Assembly: GCA_934630705.1 (NCBI GenBank)
Contig: CAKTWP010000010.1
Location: 1-64,000 of the forward strand
Length of the DNA stretch: 64,000 bases
DNA from: an uncultured Clostridia bacterium
Lineage (GTDB): Bacteria > Bacillota > Clostridia > Christensenellales > Aristaeellaceae
Reading direction: 5' to 3'
In this document: piece by piece, positions 32,183 through 40,367 of the stretch
Layout of the letters: every line of letters starts with the position of its first letter
Position numbering within the stretch: the stretch's first letter is position 1
The notes under the pieces: model-generated
Databases searched by the model: none
The model's input: the letters and a program-made list of their open reading frames with translations, nothing else
Told to the model about the DNA's origin: nothing
Made by a program: the position numbers and the translations under genes

Positions 32183-33127
32183 TCACCACAGGCTGTAATC
32201 GCTGGTCTTGCGGGCGATAATATTCACCACGAACAGCATCACGAAATTCACAACCGTGTTCATCAGGTTCACTGCGGTGGAGAAGCTGTACTGCATGGAC
32301 TGCAGACCCATTTTGTAGGTATAGGTGCTGATCACCTCGGACACGGCCTCGTTGGATGCGTTCTGCATCAGGAAGATTTTTTCAAAGCCAACCGACAGCA
32401 CGCTGCCCGAATCCAGAATCAGCAGGATCACCATCGTGGGCACGATGGAGGGAATATCGATGTGAACCATCCGCTGCCAGCGGTTGGCGCCGTCGATGGT
32501 GGCCGCCTCATAGAGGCCCACGTCGATGCTGCTCAGCGCGGCCAGATAGATGATGGTGTTCCAGCCGGTATGCTGCCAGATGCCGGAAATCACATACAGC
32601 CACGGGAACAGCTGCTTGGAGCCCATCAGATTCACCGGCTCCTTGCCCAGCAGATCGCAGAAATACTTGTAGATGCCGTTCTTGGTGGAGAGGAACACCG
32701 TCAGCATGCCCACGATAACCACCGTGGAGATGAAGTGGGGCATATAGGTGACGGTCTGGATCAGGCGCTTATAGCGCTCGCTGCGCAGCTGATTGAGAAT
32801 CAGCGACAGGATGATGGGGAACGGGAAGCTCAGTACGATGCTCATCAGGCTGATTTTGAAGGTGTTCCCCACGATCAGCTTGAATTTTGGCAGGGCGAAC
32901 ATGCGCGTGAAATGCTTCAGGCCCACCCACGGGCTGCCCCAGATACCAAGCACAGGCTTGTAATTCTTAAAGGCAATCTGAATGCCATACATGGGCACAT
33001 AGCTGAACACAAACACCAGCACCACCGCCGGCACCAGAAACAGATACAGTTCCCAGCACTGCGCCATCCGAAGCCACAGGCTTTTCTTATGATGATGTAA
33101 GGTCGGCTGCTTCACGGGAGTCGTCAT
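32183..33127 (-). CDS. carbohydrate ABC transporter permease (LplB-like)
   Basis: Six-helix membrane subunit of about 314 residues. N-terminal YVPMYGIQIAFKNY and WGSPWVGLKHF motifs, EAA loop YEAATIDGANRWQRMVHIDIPS, C-terminus ARKTSDYSLW. The chosen start is the ATG at 33127 with AGGGTG six to nine bases upstream; a GTG at 33136 would add three residues but has almost no spacing to its ribosome site. First gene of operon B, 36 bases from a consensus promoter. Confidence 0.92.
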   Translation of the reverse strand: MTTPVKQPTLHHHKKSLWLRMAQCWELYLFLVPAVVLVFVFSYVPMYGIQIAFKNYKPVLGIWGSPWVGLKHFTRMFALPKFKLIVGNTFKISLMSIVLSFPFPIILSLILNQLRSERYKRLIQTVTYMPHFISTVVIVGMLTVFLSTKNGIYKYFCDLLGKEPVNLMGSKQLFPWLYVISGIWQHTGWNTIIYLAALSSIDVGLYEAATIDGANRWQRMVHIDIPSIVPTMVILLILDSGSVLSVGFEKIFLMQNASNEAVSEVISTYTYKMGLQSMQYSFSTAVNLMNTVVNFVMLFVVNIIARKTSDYSLW

Positions 33128-33162
33128 GCATTTCACCCTATCTCATGAATTTTTATGCTATT

Positions 33163-33191
33163 ATTATAGTCCGCCTCTTTCCGGTTGTCAA
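33163..33191 (-). promoter_or_regulatory. consensus promoter of importer operon B
   Basis: Reverse strand: perfect -35 TTGACA (33186-33191), optimal 17-bp spacer, perfect -10 TATAAT (33163-33168). One of the strongest promoters in the window. Confidence 0.92.
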
Positions 33192-33291
33192 CGACATTTT
33201 GTTGCCCTTTTATGACAAAAAACGAATGATTCTGCGAAATGTGTCCGTGATTTTCCGACAAATGCGTACAGCTTTGGGAGCTTATTTGAAT

Positions 33292-33331
33292 AAAAAAACG
33301 CTTCGCAGCTGCTTTTTTTACTGCCAAGCGT
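33292..33331 (-). terminator. terminator after the response-regulator gene
   Basis: ACGCTT-G-GCAG pairs with CTGC-G-AAGCGT (33298-33308 with 33321-33331, one G-G mismatch), followed on the reverse strand by seven T. It lies about 210 bases past the stop at 33541; the stretch between is AT-rich with no gene I can see. Confidence 0.8.
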
Positions 33332-33540
33332 ATGCCTTCGCCTGTTTTCCCAAGGCGAACAGATCGATTTATTTATTCATTTTTTCTTCCATCAGAAACA
33401 TATCCTGTTCATTTTTCTTCTATTTTCTGGATGTTATGTGCAAAAACGAATTTCTTATTCCGTCTCGATTCATTTTTTTAGCATTCGAGCATATATACAT
33501 CGCTCTATTTTGCAAAGGCCATTGCAGAAAATTGCAAATA

Positions 33541-34278
33541 TTATTGTGCATTTTCTTTGTTCATACCCTTTCGGCGGTATTCGCCGGGGGTGCATTGATA
33601 ATAGCGCACGAAGGTGCGGTTAAAATTCTGAGGCGACTGATAGCCCAGATCCCGGGCGATCTGCCCCGTGCGCCGCCCGGCCAGCACCTGACGGCCTGCC
33701 TCCTTCATTTTCTCCTCAATAATATAATTGGAAAAGCTCTGGCCGGTTTCCTGCTTGAACAGCTTGCTGAAATAGCTGTAGCTCAAATCCAGCTGATTGG
33801 CCACCAGCACCATATCGATTTTTTCCTTCAAATGAGTCTGCACATATTCCTGGGCCCAGGCGATGGGCGTTTTGGCGGAAACGGGCTCGACCTGCGCCCC
33901 GGCGGCCTCCAGCTGGCCGATGGCCTTTTGCAGCATAGCCCGCATTTCTTCCTTGCCGCAGGGCTTGAGCAGAAAGCCGATCACACCCAGGCCGATGGCC
34001 TGCTGGGCATAAGGGAAGCTGGCATGGGCAGTAAGAATCAAGCTCACGGCATGGGGATGCAGCGCCTTTACCCGGGCAATCAGCTCCAGCCCGTTCATAT
34101 TTACCATCTGAATATCCGTCAACAGAATGTCAATGGGATGCGTCTGGGCAAAGGCCAGCGCCTCCTCTCCGGAAAAGGCCATATGAATTTCCTGAATCTG
34201 CCATAGTCCCATGTTCTCAATCCGCAGCTGGATGCCCCGGCAGGTCATTTTATCGTCATCCACGATCAGCAGCCGCAT
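33541..34278 (-). CDS. AraC-type response regulator (YesN-like)
   Basis: Cytoplasmic response regulator of 245 residues. Receiver domain 1-120 with acidic DDD at 7-9, phospho-acceptor Asp55 in LLTDIQMV, and the conserved Lys in FLLKPC near 108. Residues 140-240 are an AraC double helix-turn-helix with the block YQSPQNFNRTFVRYYQCTPGEYRR. ATG at 34278 after AAAGGATG, overlapping the end of the histidine kinase gene by 13 bases. It probably controls the importer genes on either side. Confidence 0.93.
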   Translation of the reverse strand: MRLLIVDDDKMTCRGIQLRIENMGLWQIQEIHMAFSGEEALAFAQTHPIDILLTDIQMVNMNGLELIARVKALHPHAVSLILTAHASFPYAQQAIGLGVIGFLLKPCGKEEMRAMLQKAIGQLEAAGAQVEPVSAKTPIAWAQEYVQTHLKEKIDMVLVANQLDLSYSYFSKLFKQETGQSFSNYIIEEKMKEAGRQVLAGRRTGQIARDLGYQSPQNFNRTFVRYYQCTPGEYRRKGMNKENAQ

Positions 34279-36044
34279 ACGTTCTCATCCTTTCCGGCAG
34301 CGTCGCCGCCCGCCTGGGTTTCTTCTGGCGCCCGCGGCAAAAACTGCAGCGCGATCCGGGTAATTTCCGGGGTGGAGGTAACGGTCATGCCTGCATCCTG
34401 CCCATAGAGCAGCCGCAGCCGGGCGGACAGATTGCCCAGCCCAATCCCCTGGCCCTCGGGCGCATGGACGGCCTGGGCCTGAAGCAGCGCCAGCTTATCC
34501 GGCGGGATCATGGCCCCGTCGTTTTCCACCGCCAGCCACACCCGCTCCCCCTCCTGCCAGCCCCGGATGGCGATATGCAAGTGCCTGCCCATTTCCATCC
34601 CGTGCTGAATGGCGTTTTCACACAGAGGCTGAAACACAAACCGCATCACCGGCAGCGTTGGGGGCAGGGAATCCAATTGCAATTCCAGACGCACCAGATC
34701 CTGCTTGCGCATGTTCATCAGCCGCACATAATCCTGTGCGCACCGGGCTTCCTCCTCCAGGGTGGTCATGGCGTTGCCCTGCAGATTATTGCGCAGCAGC
34801 TTGCCCAGCAGCAAAATGGCCTCGGACAGCTGCTCCCGCTCCACGCCCAGCTCCGTGCTCAGCTGAATCCAGTTCAGGGAATTGAACAGGAAGTGCGGGT
34901 TCATCTGATATTGCAGCGCCAGACGCATGGCGTATTTTTCTCTGCGCTCCTGAGCGATCATCTGCCGGCTGTTTTCCTGCAGGCGCTGGAGCAGAGCGTT
35001 AAAAGCGTCGATCAACTGCCCCACCTCGTCCCCGCCGGGATTGGGGAAGGCGATTTCCATGCTGCCCTCCTTGGCCCGCCGGGCGAAGTCCACCGCCTGA
35101 TCCAGCCGCTTCTGGATGGAACGCAGGAACGTACAGGTGGCCACCAGCAACAGCGCGCCGCTGCCCAGGGCCGTAAGAAAGGGCACCAGCCCGCTGGCCA
35201 GGGCCTGGCTGTGCAGTTCCCCGTAATCCAGCCGCATCACCAGCGACATGCCCATATCCTCCATCGGCCGGGTGAGATACAGCTGCTGGCGGATGATCTG
35301 CCTGTTTTCCTCCGGCCGGTATTCTTCCGGCAAAGCCATCGCCGCGTCGGACTGATAGATCACCGCACCGTCCTGAAGCACATAATACGCATCCGCGTTT
35401 CCCTTCAATTGCAGGGGCGAAAAGATTTTCTGAGGCGCCACGCCGCACTGAATCACCCCTGCGCATGTGCCAAGCCCGGTGAGCAGCTTCTGATAATAGC
35501 ACAGCATTTGCTGGTTGCCTACCGTGCGCAGCGTCGTTTCCCGGGGATACACCGGGCCGATACCGCCCCAGCCCCGGTTCGCTCCCTGCTGCAAAAAGCG
35601 CTGATAGGGGGATGCGGTTTCCAGCCGTTCCAGCCGGAGAAAATTCCAATAGGTTTCGGGGATGCGGGTGTCCGCCGAATAGAGGGTCACCCGCGCATCC
35701 AGGCTGGAGAGCATCAGCTGCGCCTGGGCCACGGTCTCCCCCACGTCGTAAAGAATTTTCAGAACGCGCTGATAGGGGCTTTGCTTGCTGTCGGCCACCA
35801 GCTGATTGAGCTCCGCGTTCAGCGACAGCATCTCCACCAGATTCTCCACGCTGGCGGCGCTGCGGCTGACGCTTTCCCGGGCGATGCTCAGCACCGCGTA
35901 ATGATCCTCCACCAGAATGTCATAGGCCCGGTCGGTGAGCGCCCGATAGAGCACCACGGAAAGCACGCAGGAGGGCAAGAGAATAATCAGGATGAACCAG
36001 AGCATCATCTTCTGCATCAGGGAAAGGCTGCGTTTCTTTTCCAT
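34266..36044 (-). CDS. sensor histidine kinase, LytS/YesM type
   Basis: Membrane sensor kinase of about 592 residues. Helix at 13-36, an extracellular sensor region of about 250 residues, second helix near 287-308, HAMP (about 310-365), a His_kinase domain with the phospho-His in YQMNPHFLFNSLNW, and an ATPase domain with CENAIQHGM and GQGIGLGNLSARLRLLYG. The pair YesM/YesN controls sugar-importer genes in Firmicutes. The ATG at 36044 is chosen since GGAGGG lies nine bases upstream; an ATG at 36053 abuts the ribosome site. Confidence 0.92.
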   Translation of the reverse strand: MEKKRSLSLMQKMMLWFILIILLPSCVLSVVLYRALTDRAYDILVEDHYAVLSIARESVSRSAASVENLVEMLSLNAELNQLVADSKQSPYQRVLKILYDVGETVAQAQLMLSSLDARVTLYSADTRIPETYWNFLRLERLETASPYQRFLQQGANRGWGGIGPVYPRETTLRTVGNQQMLCYYQKLLTGLGTCAGVIQCGVAPQKIFSPLQLKGNADAYYVLQDGAVIYQSDAAMALPEEYRPEENRQIIRQQLYLTRPMEDMGMSLVMRLDYGELHSQALASGLVPFLTALGSGALLLVATCTFLRSIQKRLDQAVDFARRAKEGSMEIAFPNPGGDEVGQLIDAFNALLQRLQENSRQMIAQERREKYAMRLALQYQMNPHFLFNSLNWIQLSTELGVEREQLSEAILLLGKLLRNNLQGNAMTTLEEEARCAQDYVRLMNMRKQDLVRLELQLDSLPPTLPVMRFVFQPLCENAIQHGMEMGRHLHIAIRGWQEGERVWLAVENDGAMIPPDKLALLQAQAVHAPEGQGIGLGNLSARLRLLYGQDAGMTVTSTPEITRIALQFLPRAPEETQAGGDAAGKDENVCGC

Positions 36045-36084
36045 GGCGTTCATCCCTCCGCGTACGGCTTTCCGTCAATGAAAC

Positions 36085-36117
36085 GGGCCGGAGCAGCTTT
36101 TCCGCCGCCCCGGCCCC
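36085..36117 (-). other. GC-rich hairpin in the kinase-gene leader
   Basis: About 13-bp stem GGGCCGG-GGC-GGC with GCTGCTCCGGCCC around a GGAAAA loop, located between the promoter at 36164 and the kinase start. Tail GTTTCATTG is a poor T tract, so it is an attenuator or mRNA stabiliser at most. Confidence 0.4.
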
Positions 36118-36163
36118 GGGGCGAACCGGCCGTCATCCTCCGTGCTCAGCCGGCTTCCCCTTG

Positions 36164-36191
36164 ATTATACCACGAATTGTCCAGCCTGGAA
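36164..36191 (-). promoter_or_regulatory. probable internal promoter of the two-component genes
   Basis: Reverse strand extended -10 TGGTATAAT (TATAAT at 36164-36169), 16-bp spacer, weak -35 TTCCAG (36186-36191). Lies just past the stop of the binding-protein gene. Confidence 0.55.
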
Positions 36192-36196
36192 TGACA

Positions 36197-37711
36197 TTAT
36201 TCCGCGAAGGTGTAGCTGGTGCCGAAGGACTTGTTGTATTCCCTCAGCTGAGACTGCCGAATTTCCTCGCCGCCCATGGACAGATAGGTCTGCACATAGT
36301 TATCCCATTCGGCGTCAATGTCCTTTTCGCCCATGATGAAGGCCAGCATGCTGGTTTTGAAATAGGTGTTCACTTCGCTATACAGCTCCGTGTATTCATC
36401 CGTTTTGAACATGCAGAACACGTCCTGCTTCGTGGGCTCGATGAATCGCATTTCCGAGCCGGCCTTCCACATCTGGCCGTGAGCCGCCGGAATCAGGCCG
36501 TCGCCCTGGGCTTCCCAGCCTGCATGAACGAACAGTCTGTACACCTGCATGTCGGTCACTTCGTATTTGCCGGACTTGGAAACACCGTTGTTCAGGTCGC
36601 TGGTCCAAAGGGTCTGCTGGGTGGCCTCGTCATATTCGAAGAATTCACCGGGAATGCCGTACATTTCCACACGCCAGCCGAAGGGGCTCGCCGAAAAATC
36701 GAACAGCCGCATGGCCGCTTCAATTTTCTCAGGGGTTGCCTGATGGCTCACGGCAATCACGGAATTGATGGGGGCATTAGACAGGCTGTTGCTTTCCCCG
36801 TCGGGCCCAACAGGAGGCAGAATGATCTTCACCTCCGCATCCGGCTGAAGGACGGCAAAGTCATAGCGCAGATAGGCGTTGCCCGCGCTGCTCCAGCCTG
36901 CGGACATAATGCCCATTTCGCCCCGGCACCACTTATTGTACATCTGATCGTTGGAGCTGGTGAAGATTTCGGGGTCGATCAGCCCTTCGGCGTATACGTC
37001 GCGGACAAAGGCAAGCGCCTTTTTATACGCAGGGCTGATGGCGTTGGTGGTAATGGTGCCGTCCTCGTTCAGGAAGTTTTCATCCATGGAGGACGCGCCG
37101 AAAGCGCCGAACAGGGGGATCAGACGCATCGTCCCGTTACCGCCCAGGCCATAGGTGGTATGGTTGCCGTCGGTTTCGGTAAAAGCCCGCATCACGTTCA
37201 CAAATTCATCCAGCGTAACAGGAATATCCAACCCCTTTGCGTCCAGCCAGTCCTTTCGAATTGCCAGCACGTTGGAGGAAGGCACGGCGCTCAGGCTCGG
37301 GACGCCGTACACCCTGTCATCCTGCCGCACATAGCGCCAGTAATCGCCCACATAGTTGTTCAGGTCGGTCAGATCGTCTGTGATATAGTCGGTCAGGTCG
37401 GCCCAGGCGCCCTCCACGGCGTATTCCTTCCACATGGAATAATCCAGGCGCACCACGTCGGGCATATTGCCGTCGGCGATATACAGGGCCAGCTGCTGGG
37501 CGAAGTTGCTGTTGTCGCCCGGAATCAGGTTGAAGTCCACGCCGGTCTGTTCTTTGATATACTCACGGGTCAGGTCGGTAGCTTCGTTCATGGCGCGGGT
37601 GGTGGCATAGAACACGTTGAGCACAACGGGTTCTTCCTCCGCGAAGGCGGGCAGCGCTGCCATGGTCAGCAGCATTGCCAGGGACAGAACCAGAGCCAGA
37701 ATCCTTTTCAT
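36197..37711 (-). CDS. ABC transporter extracellular solute-binding protein
   Basis: Binding subunit of importer operon A, 504 residues. Signal peptide 1-24 ending PAFA before EEEP; no lipobox. The mature part follows the family-1 fold with LPDVVRLDYSMW-type strand near 83 and a C-terminal IMGEKDIDAEWDNYV helix shared with the other LplA-like proteins in the window. ATG at 37711 after AAAAGGAGG. Third gene after two permeases; the YesM/YesN pair follows it. Confidence 0.9.
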   Translation of the reverse strand: MKRILALVLSLAMLLTMAALPAFAEEEPVVLNVFYATTRAMNEATDLTREYIKEQTGVDFNLIPGDNSNFAQQLALYIADGNMPDVVRLDYSMWKEYAVEGAWADLTDYITDDLTDLNNYVGDYWRYVRQDDRVYGVPSLSAVPSSNVLAIRKDWLDAKGLDIPVTLDEFVNVMRAFTETDGNHTTYGLGGNGTMRLIPLFGAFGASSMDENFLNEDGTITTNAISPAYKKALAFVRDVYAEGLIDPEIFTSSNDQMYNKWCRGEMGIMSAGWSSAGNAYLRYDFAVLQPDAEVKIILPPVGPDGESNSLSNAPINSVIAVSHQATPEKIEAAMRLFDFSASPFGWRVEMYGIPGEFFEYDEATQQTLWTSDLNNGVSKSGKYEVTDMQVYRLFVHAGWEAQGDGLIPAAHGQMWKAGSEMRFIEPTKQDVFCMFKTDEYTELYSEVNTYFKTSMLAFIMGEKDIDAEWDNYVQTYLSMGGEEIRQSQLREYNKSFGTSYTFAE

Positions 37712-37762
37712 TTGATTTCCTCCTTTTATTTCTGCATAGTCTCCGCTATGCGAATTTCTTTT

Positions 37763-38635
37763 TCAGCCCTTCACGGAGCCGAGCATCACGCCCTTGACAA
37801 AATGCTTCTGCACGAAGGGATACACACACAGGATGGGAATCATGGTAATCACGATCATGGCGTCCTTCAGGGTTTCCGGAGCCACGTTTTTGCGGGCGTC
37901 GTCATACATCATGTTCTCCATCTGGGCCGTCTGGAGCACCTGGCGAAGCAGCGTCTGCATGGGCCAGAGGCGGCTGTTGCGAATGTAGATGATACTGGTA
38001 AAATAATCGTTCCAGTAGCTCACGGCGTAGAACAGGGTGATGGTGGCGATGGCCGCGCCGGAAAGGGGCAGCAGAATGTGGAACACATACCCCGGCAGCG
38101 ATTCGCCGTCAATGGATGCAGCTTCGTAAAGGCTTTCTGGCACGCTCTGAAAAAAATTACGCATGAGGATCATGTTGTAGGTGCTGATCGCGCCTGGTAC
38201 AAACAGGGCCAGAAGGGTGTCGATCATGCCCAGCCGGCTCACCACCAGGAAGGTAGGCACCAGGCCGCCGCTGAACATCATCGTAAACACGAAAAAGAAG
38301 GTGAACGCCGTGCGGCCGGGCAGCTTTTTAATGGAAAGCACGAAGCCGCCCATGATGGTCAGCAGCATGCTCAGGGCCGTGCCGCCGATGGTGACAATCA
38401 GGGTGTTACGGTAGGCAACAGGCACCAGATCATTGCGGAACACCTGCGCATAAGCATCCAGATGCAGTCCGTCCGGCCAGAGCACAAAGCCGTTCTTGAT
38501 CAGATGCGCCATGCTGGACAGGGAGCCCACCACCACATACCAGAAGGGATACAGCGTGACGATCAGCACGAACGTCATCACCATATACGTGACCGCATTA
38601 AACGCATGATCCGCCGGAGATTTCTTGATTTTCAT
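37763..38635 (-). CDS. carbohydrate ABC transporter permease (YtcP-like)
   Basis: Six-helix membrane subunit of 290 residues. EAA loop YEAASIDGESLPGYVFHILLPLS; C-terminus KHFVKGVMLGSVKG. ATG at 38635 overlaps the preceding stop region (TAAAATG) with GGGAGGG upstream, so it is coupled to the LplB-like gene. Confidence 0.93.
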   Translation of the reverse strand: MKIKKSPADHAFNAVTYMVMTFVLIVTLYPFWYVVVGSLSSMAHLIKNGFVLWPDGLHLDAYAQVFRNDLVPVAYRNTLIVTIGGTALSMLLTIMGGFVLSIKKLPGRTAFTFFFVFTMMFSGGLVPTFLVVSRLGMIDTLLALFVPGAISTYNMILMRNFFQSVPESLYEAASIDGESLPGYVFHILLPLSGAAIATITLFYAVSYWNDYFTSIIYIRNSRLWPMQTLLRQVLQTAQMENMMYDDARKNVAPETLKDAMIVITMIPILCVYPFVQKHFVKGVMLGSVKG

Positions 38636-38636
38636 T

Positions 38637-39575
38637 TTACCAGATTCCCTCCCCGTCGGTAAGCTTTCGGCTGATATGGTTGGTCACGATAATCAGGAGC
38701 AGCCCGATCACGGATTTGAACATGCCCGACGCCGTTGCCAGGCTCATGTTATTGGCGGAGCCAAGGCCCACGCGGTACACATAATAGTCGATGGTTTCGC
38801 CCACGTCCAGCGTCAGATCGGAGATCAGCACGAAAATCTGATTAAAGCTTACGTTCAGGATCTTGCTCACCGTCAGAATCAGCTGGATGGAGATGATTCC
38901 CCGGATGCCCGGCAGCGTCACATGCCATATCCGGGCGAAGCGGCCCGCGCCGTCGATGGTGGCCGCCTCGTAGAGCTGCTCGTCCACGGAGGTGATAGCC
39001 GCGATATAAATAATGGCGCTCCAGCCAAGGGATTTCCATATGTCGGAAACCACCACGATGGGCCGGAAATAGCGGCTGATGCCGATATAGTTCTGGGGCG
39101 TGCCCCCCAGCGCGCGCACCACCGCCGCGATGGCGCCGGTGCTGGGCGAAAGGAGCATATACACCAGGCCGCCCGCCACGGACCAGGAAATGAAATGGGG
39201 CAGATAGCTCACCGTCTGCACCACCTTCTTGTATTTCACGCCAGGCATTTCATTGAGCAAAATGGCAAAGATGATGGGCAGCGGGAAGCCGAACACGAAG
39301 TTCAGGCCGCTGAAAATCAGCGTGTTTTTGATGGCCTGATAAAACGCTTGAGAGCCAAACAGCCGGTTGAAGTTTTTCATCCCCACCCACGGGCTGCCCC
39401 AGACGCCCTTGAGCACGCTGTATTTCTTAAAGGCAATCACCAGCCCGCCCATCGGCGCATAGCAGAAAATGGCATACCACAGCACCACCGGCAGCAGCAG
39501 CAGATACGCCGGCCAGTACTGCCGCAGCCGATAGCTCAGCCGTTCCCGGCCCAGGCGCTTTGTTTGCGCAATCAT
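38637..39575 (-). CDS. carbohydrate ABC transporter permease (LplB-like)
   Basis: Six-helix membrane subunit of about 312 residues. N-terminal YAPMGGLVIAFKKY and WGSPWVGMKNF motifs; EAA loop YEAATIDGAGRFARIWHVTLPG; C-terminus RKLTDGEGIW. The ATG at 39575 has GGAAGGA eight bases upstream; one at 39605 is possible with a weaker site. First gene of operon A. Confidence 0.92.
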   Translation of the reverse strand: MIAQTKRLGRERLSYRLRQYWPAYLLLLPVVLWYAIFCYAPMGGLVIAFKKYSVLKGVWGSPWVGMKNFNRLFGSQAFYQAIKNTLIFSGLNFVFGFPLPIIFAILLNEMPGVKYKKVVQTVSYLPHFISWSVAGGLVYMLLSPSTGAIAAVVRALGGTPQNYIGISRYFRPIVVVSDIWKSLGWSAIIYIAAITSVDEQLYEAATIDGAGRFARIWHVTLPGIRGIISIQLILTVSKILNVSFNQIFVLISDLTLDVGETIDYYVYRVGLGSANNMSLATASGMFKSVIGLLLIIVTNHISRKLTDGEGIW

Positions 39576-39662
39576 CCCATCATTCCTTCCATTCTTGCGA
39601 TCCATGGTTCCCGGTTTTGCACATGTGGAATTCAAAACCTTATTCAACCAATTTCTGATGAT

Positions 39663-39692
39663 ATTGTACCATGCAGCCCTGCATAAAAACAA
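39663..39692 (-). promoter_or_regulatory. promoter of importer operon A
   Basis: Reverse strand -35 TTGTTT (39687-39692), 18-bp spacer, -10 TACAAT (39663-39668), about 90 bases before the start at 39575. Confidence 0.6.
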
Positions 39693-40292
39693 TGGTCTGG
39701 TTTGTGCTTGTGTATCATGATTTGTTTTTTGCCAATTATTCCATCTATTTTTCTGTCACTTCGGAGATCGTTACGAAAAAAAGCCCTCTAAGAGGCCCCG
39801 GTCTTTCCATTTGGAATAACGGAACAGGCGGTTCGAAAGCAGCGTATACGAATGTTTTTTCCTTTCGACAAAAATCAGCCGTCAGAAGCCCACGATTTCA
39901 AAAAAACTTCATCGGGGAACGGTCTCGCTCGATGCGCACCATACCCTGCCTTCGACACGCTTCAATATGCCGAAATGGTTGCAGCGTATGCTTTTCGCAA
40001 CATACGGAGCCTGCTGAAGCAGATGAATTTACGCCTTACGTACTCCCTATCAAGCGCCTCACCTGATAATTTATGGAAGCAAAATGGATCCGTTGCTTCA
40101 GATTCACCCGTTTGCCGCCCCAAATCCCACGGTTGTTTGATCTCTCAAGCCCCAAAGGCCCGTTTATATAGCATTTTACGTGTTACCACGCACGCTTTGA
40201 ATGTCTCATTTATTTCTTAAAGGACTTTTTTGGCTTTCGCACTTTGACGCCCATCCTTTTTATGCCGTTTCCGCAGTAAGACTTGAAGACCT
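39693..40292. other. 600-bp intergenic stretch, no gene recognised
   Basis: Short open frames exist on the forward strand but have no ribosome site and no recognisable protein pattern. A CCTCT/AGAGG hairpin with a seven-base T run on the reverse strand lies near 39775-39797. Otherwise nothing identifiable. Confidence 0.5.
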
Positions 40293-40331
40293 AAAAAGAG
40301 GATTTGCCGCTTTTGCGCTGCAAATCCTCTT
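40293..40331 (-). terminator. terminator of binding protein-lyase operon
   Basis: Perfect 12-bp stem AAGAGGATTTGC/GCAAATCCTCTT (40296-40307 with 40320-40331), reverse-strand tail of five T, 37 bases past the stop at 40368. Confidence 0.9.
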
Positions 40332-40367
40332 CGGTTATGGTGGAACGTTTTTCCAATCCCACTTGTT

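Noticed and set aside
36161..38662. 833-codon forward open frame opposite the binding protein and permease of operon A
   Set aside because: Antisense shadow of three real genes; composition is His/Gly/Gln-rich and spans their boundaries.
39671..40220. Forward ORFs of 131 and 122 codons in the 39.7-40.3 kb gap
   Set aside because: No ribosome site and no protein-like pattern; low-quality composition.
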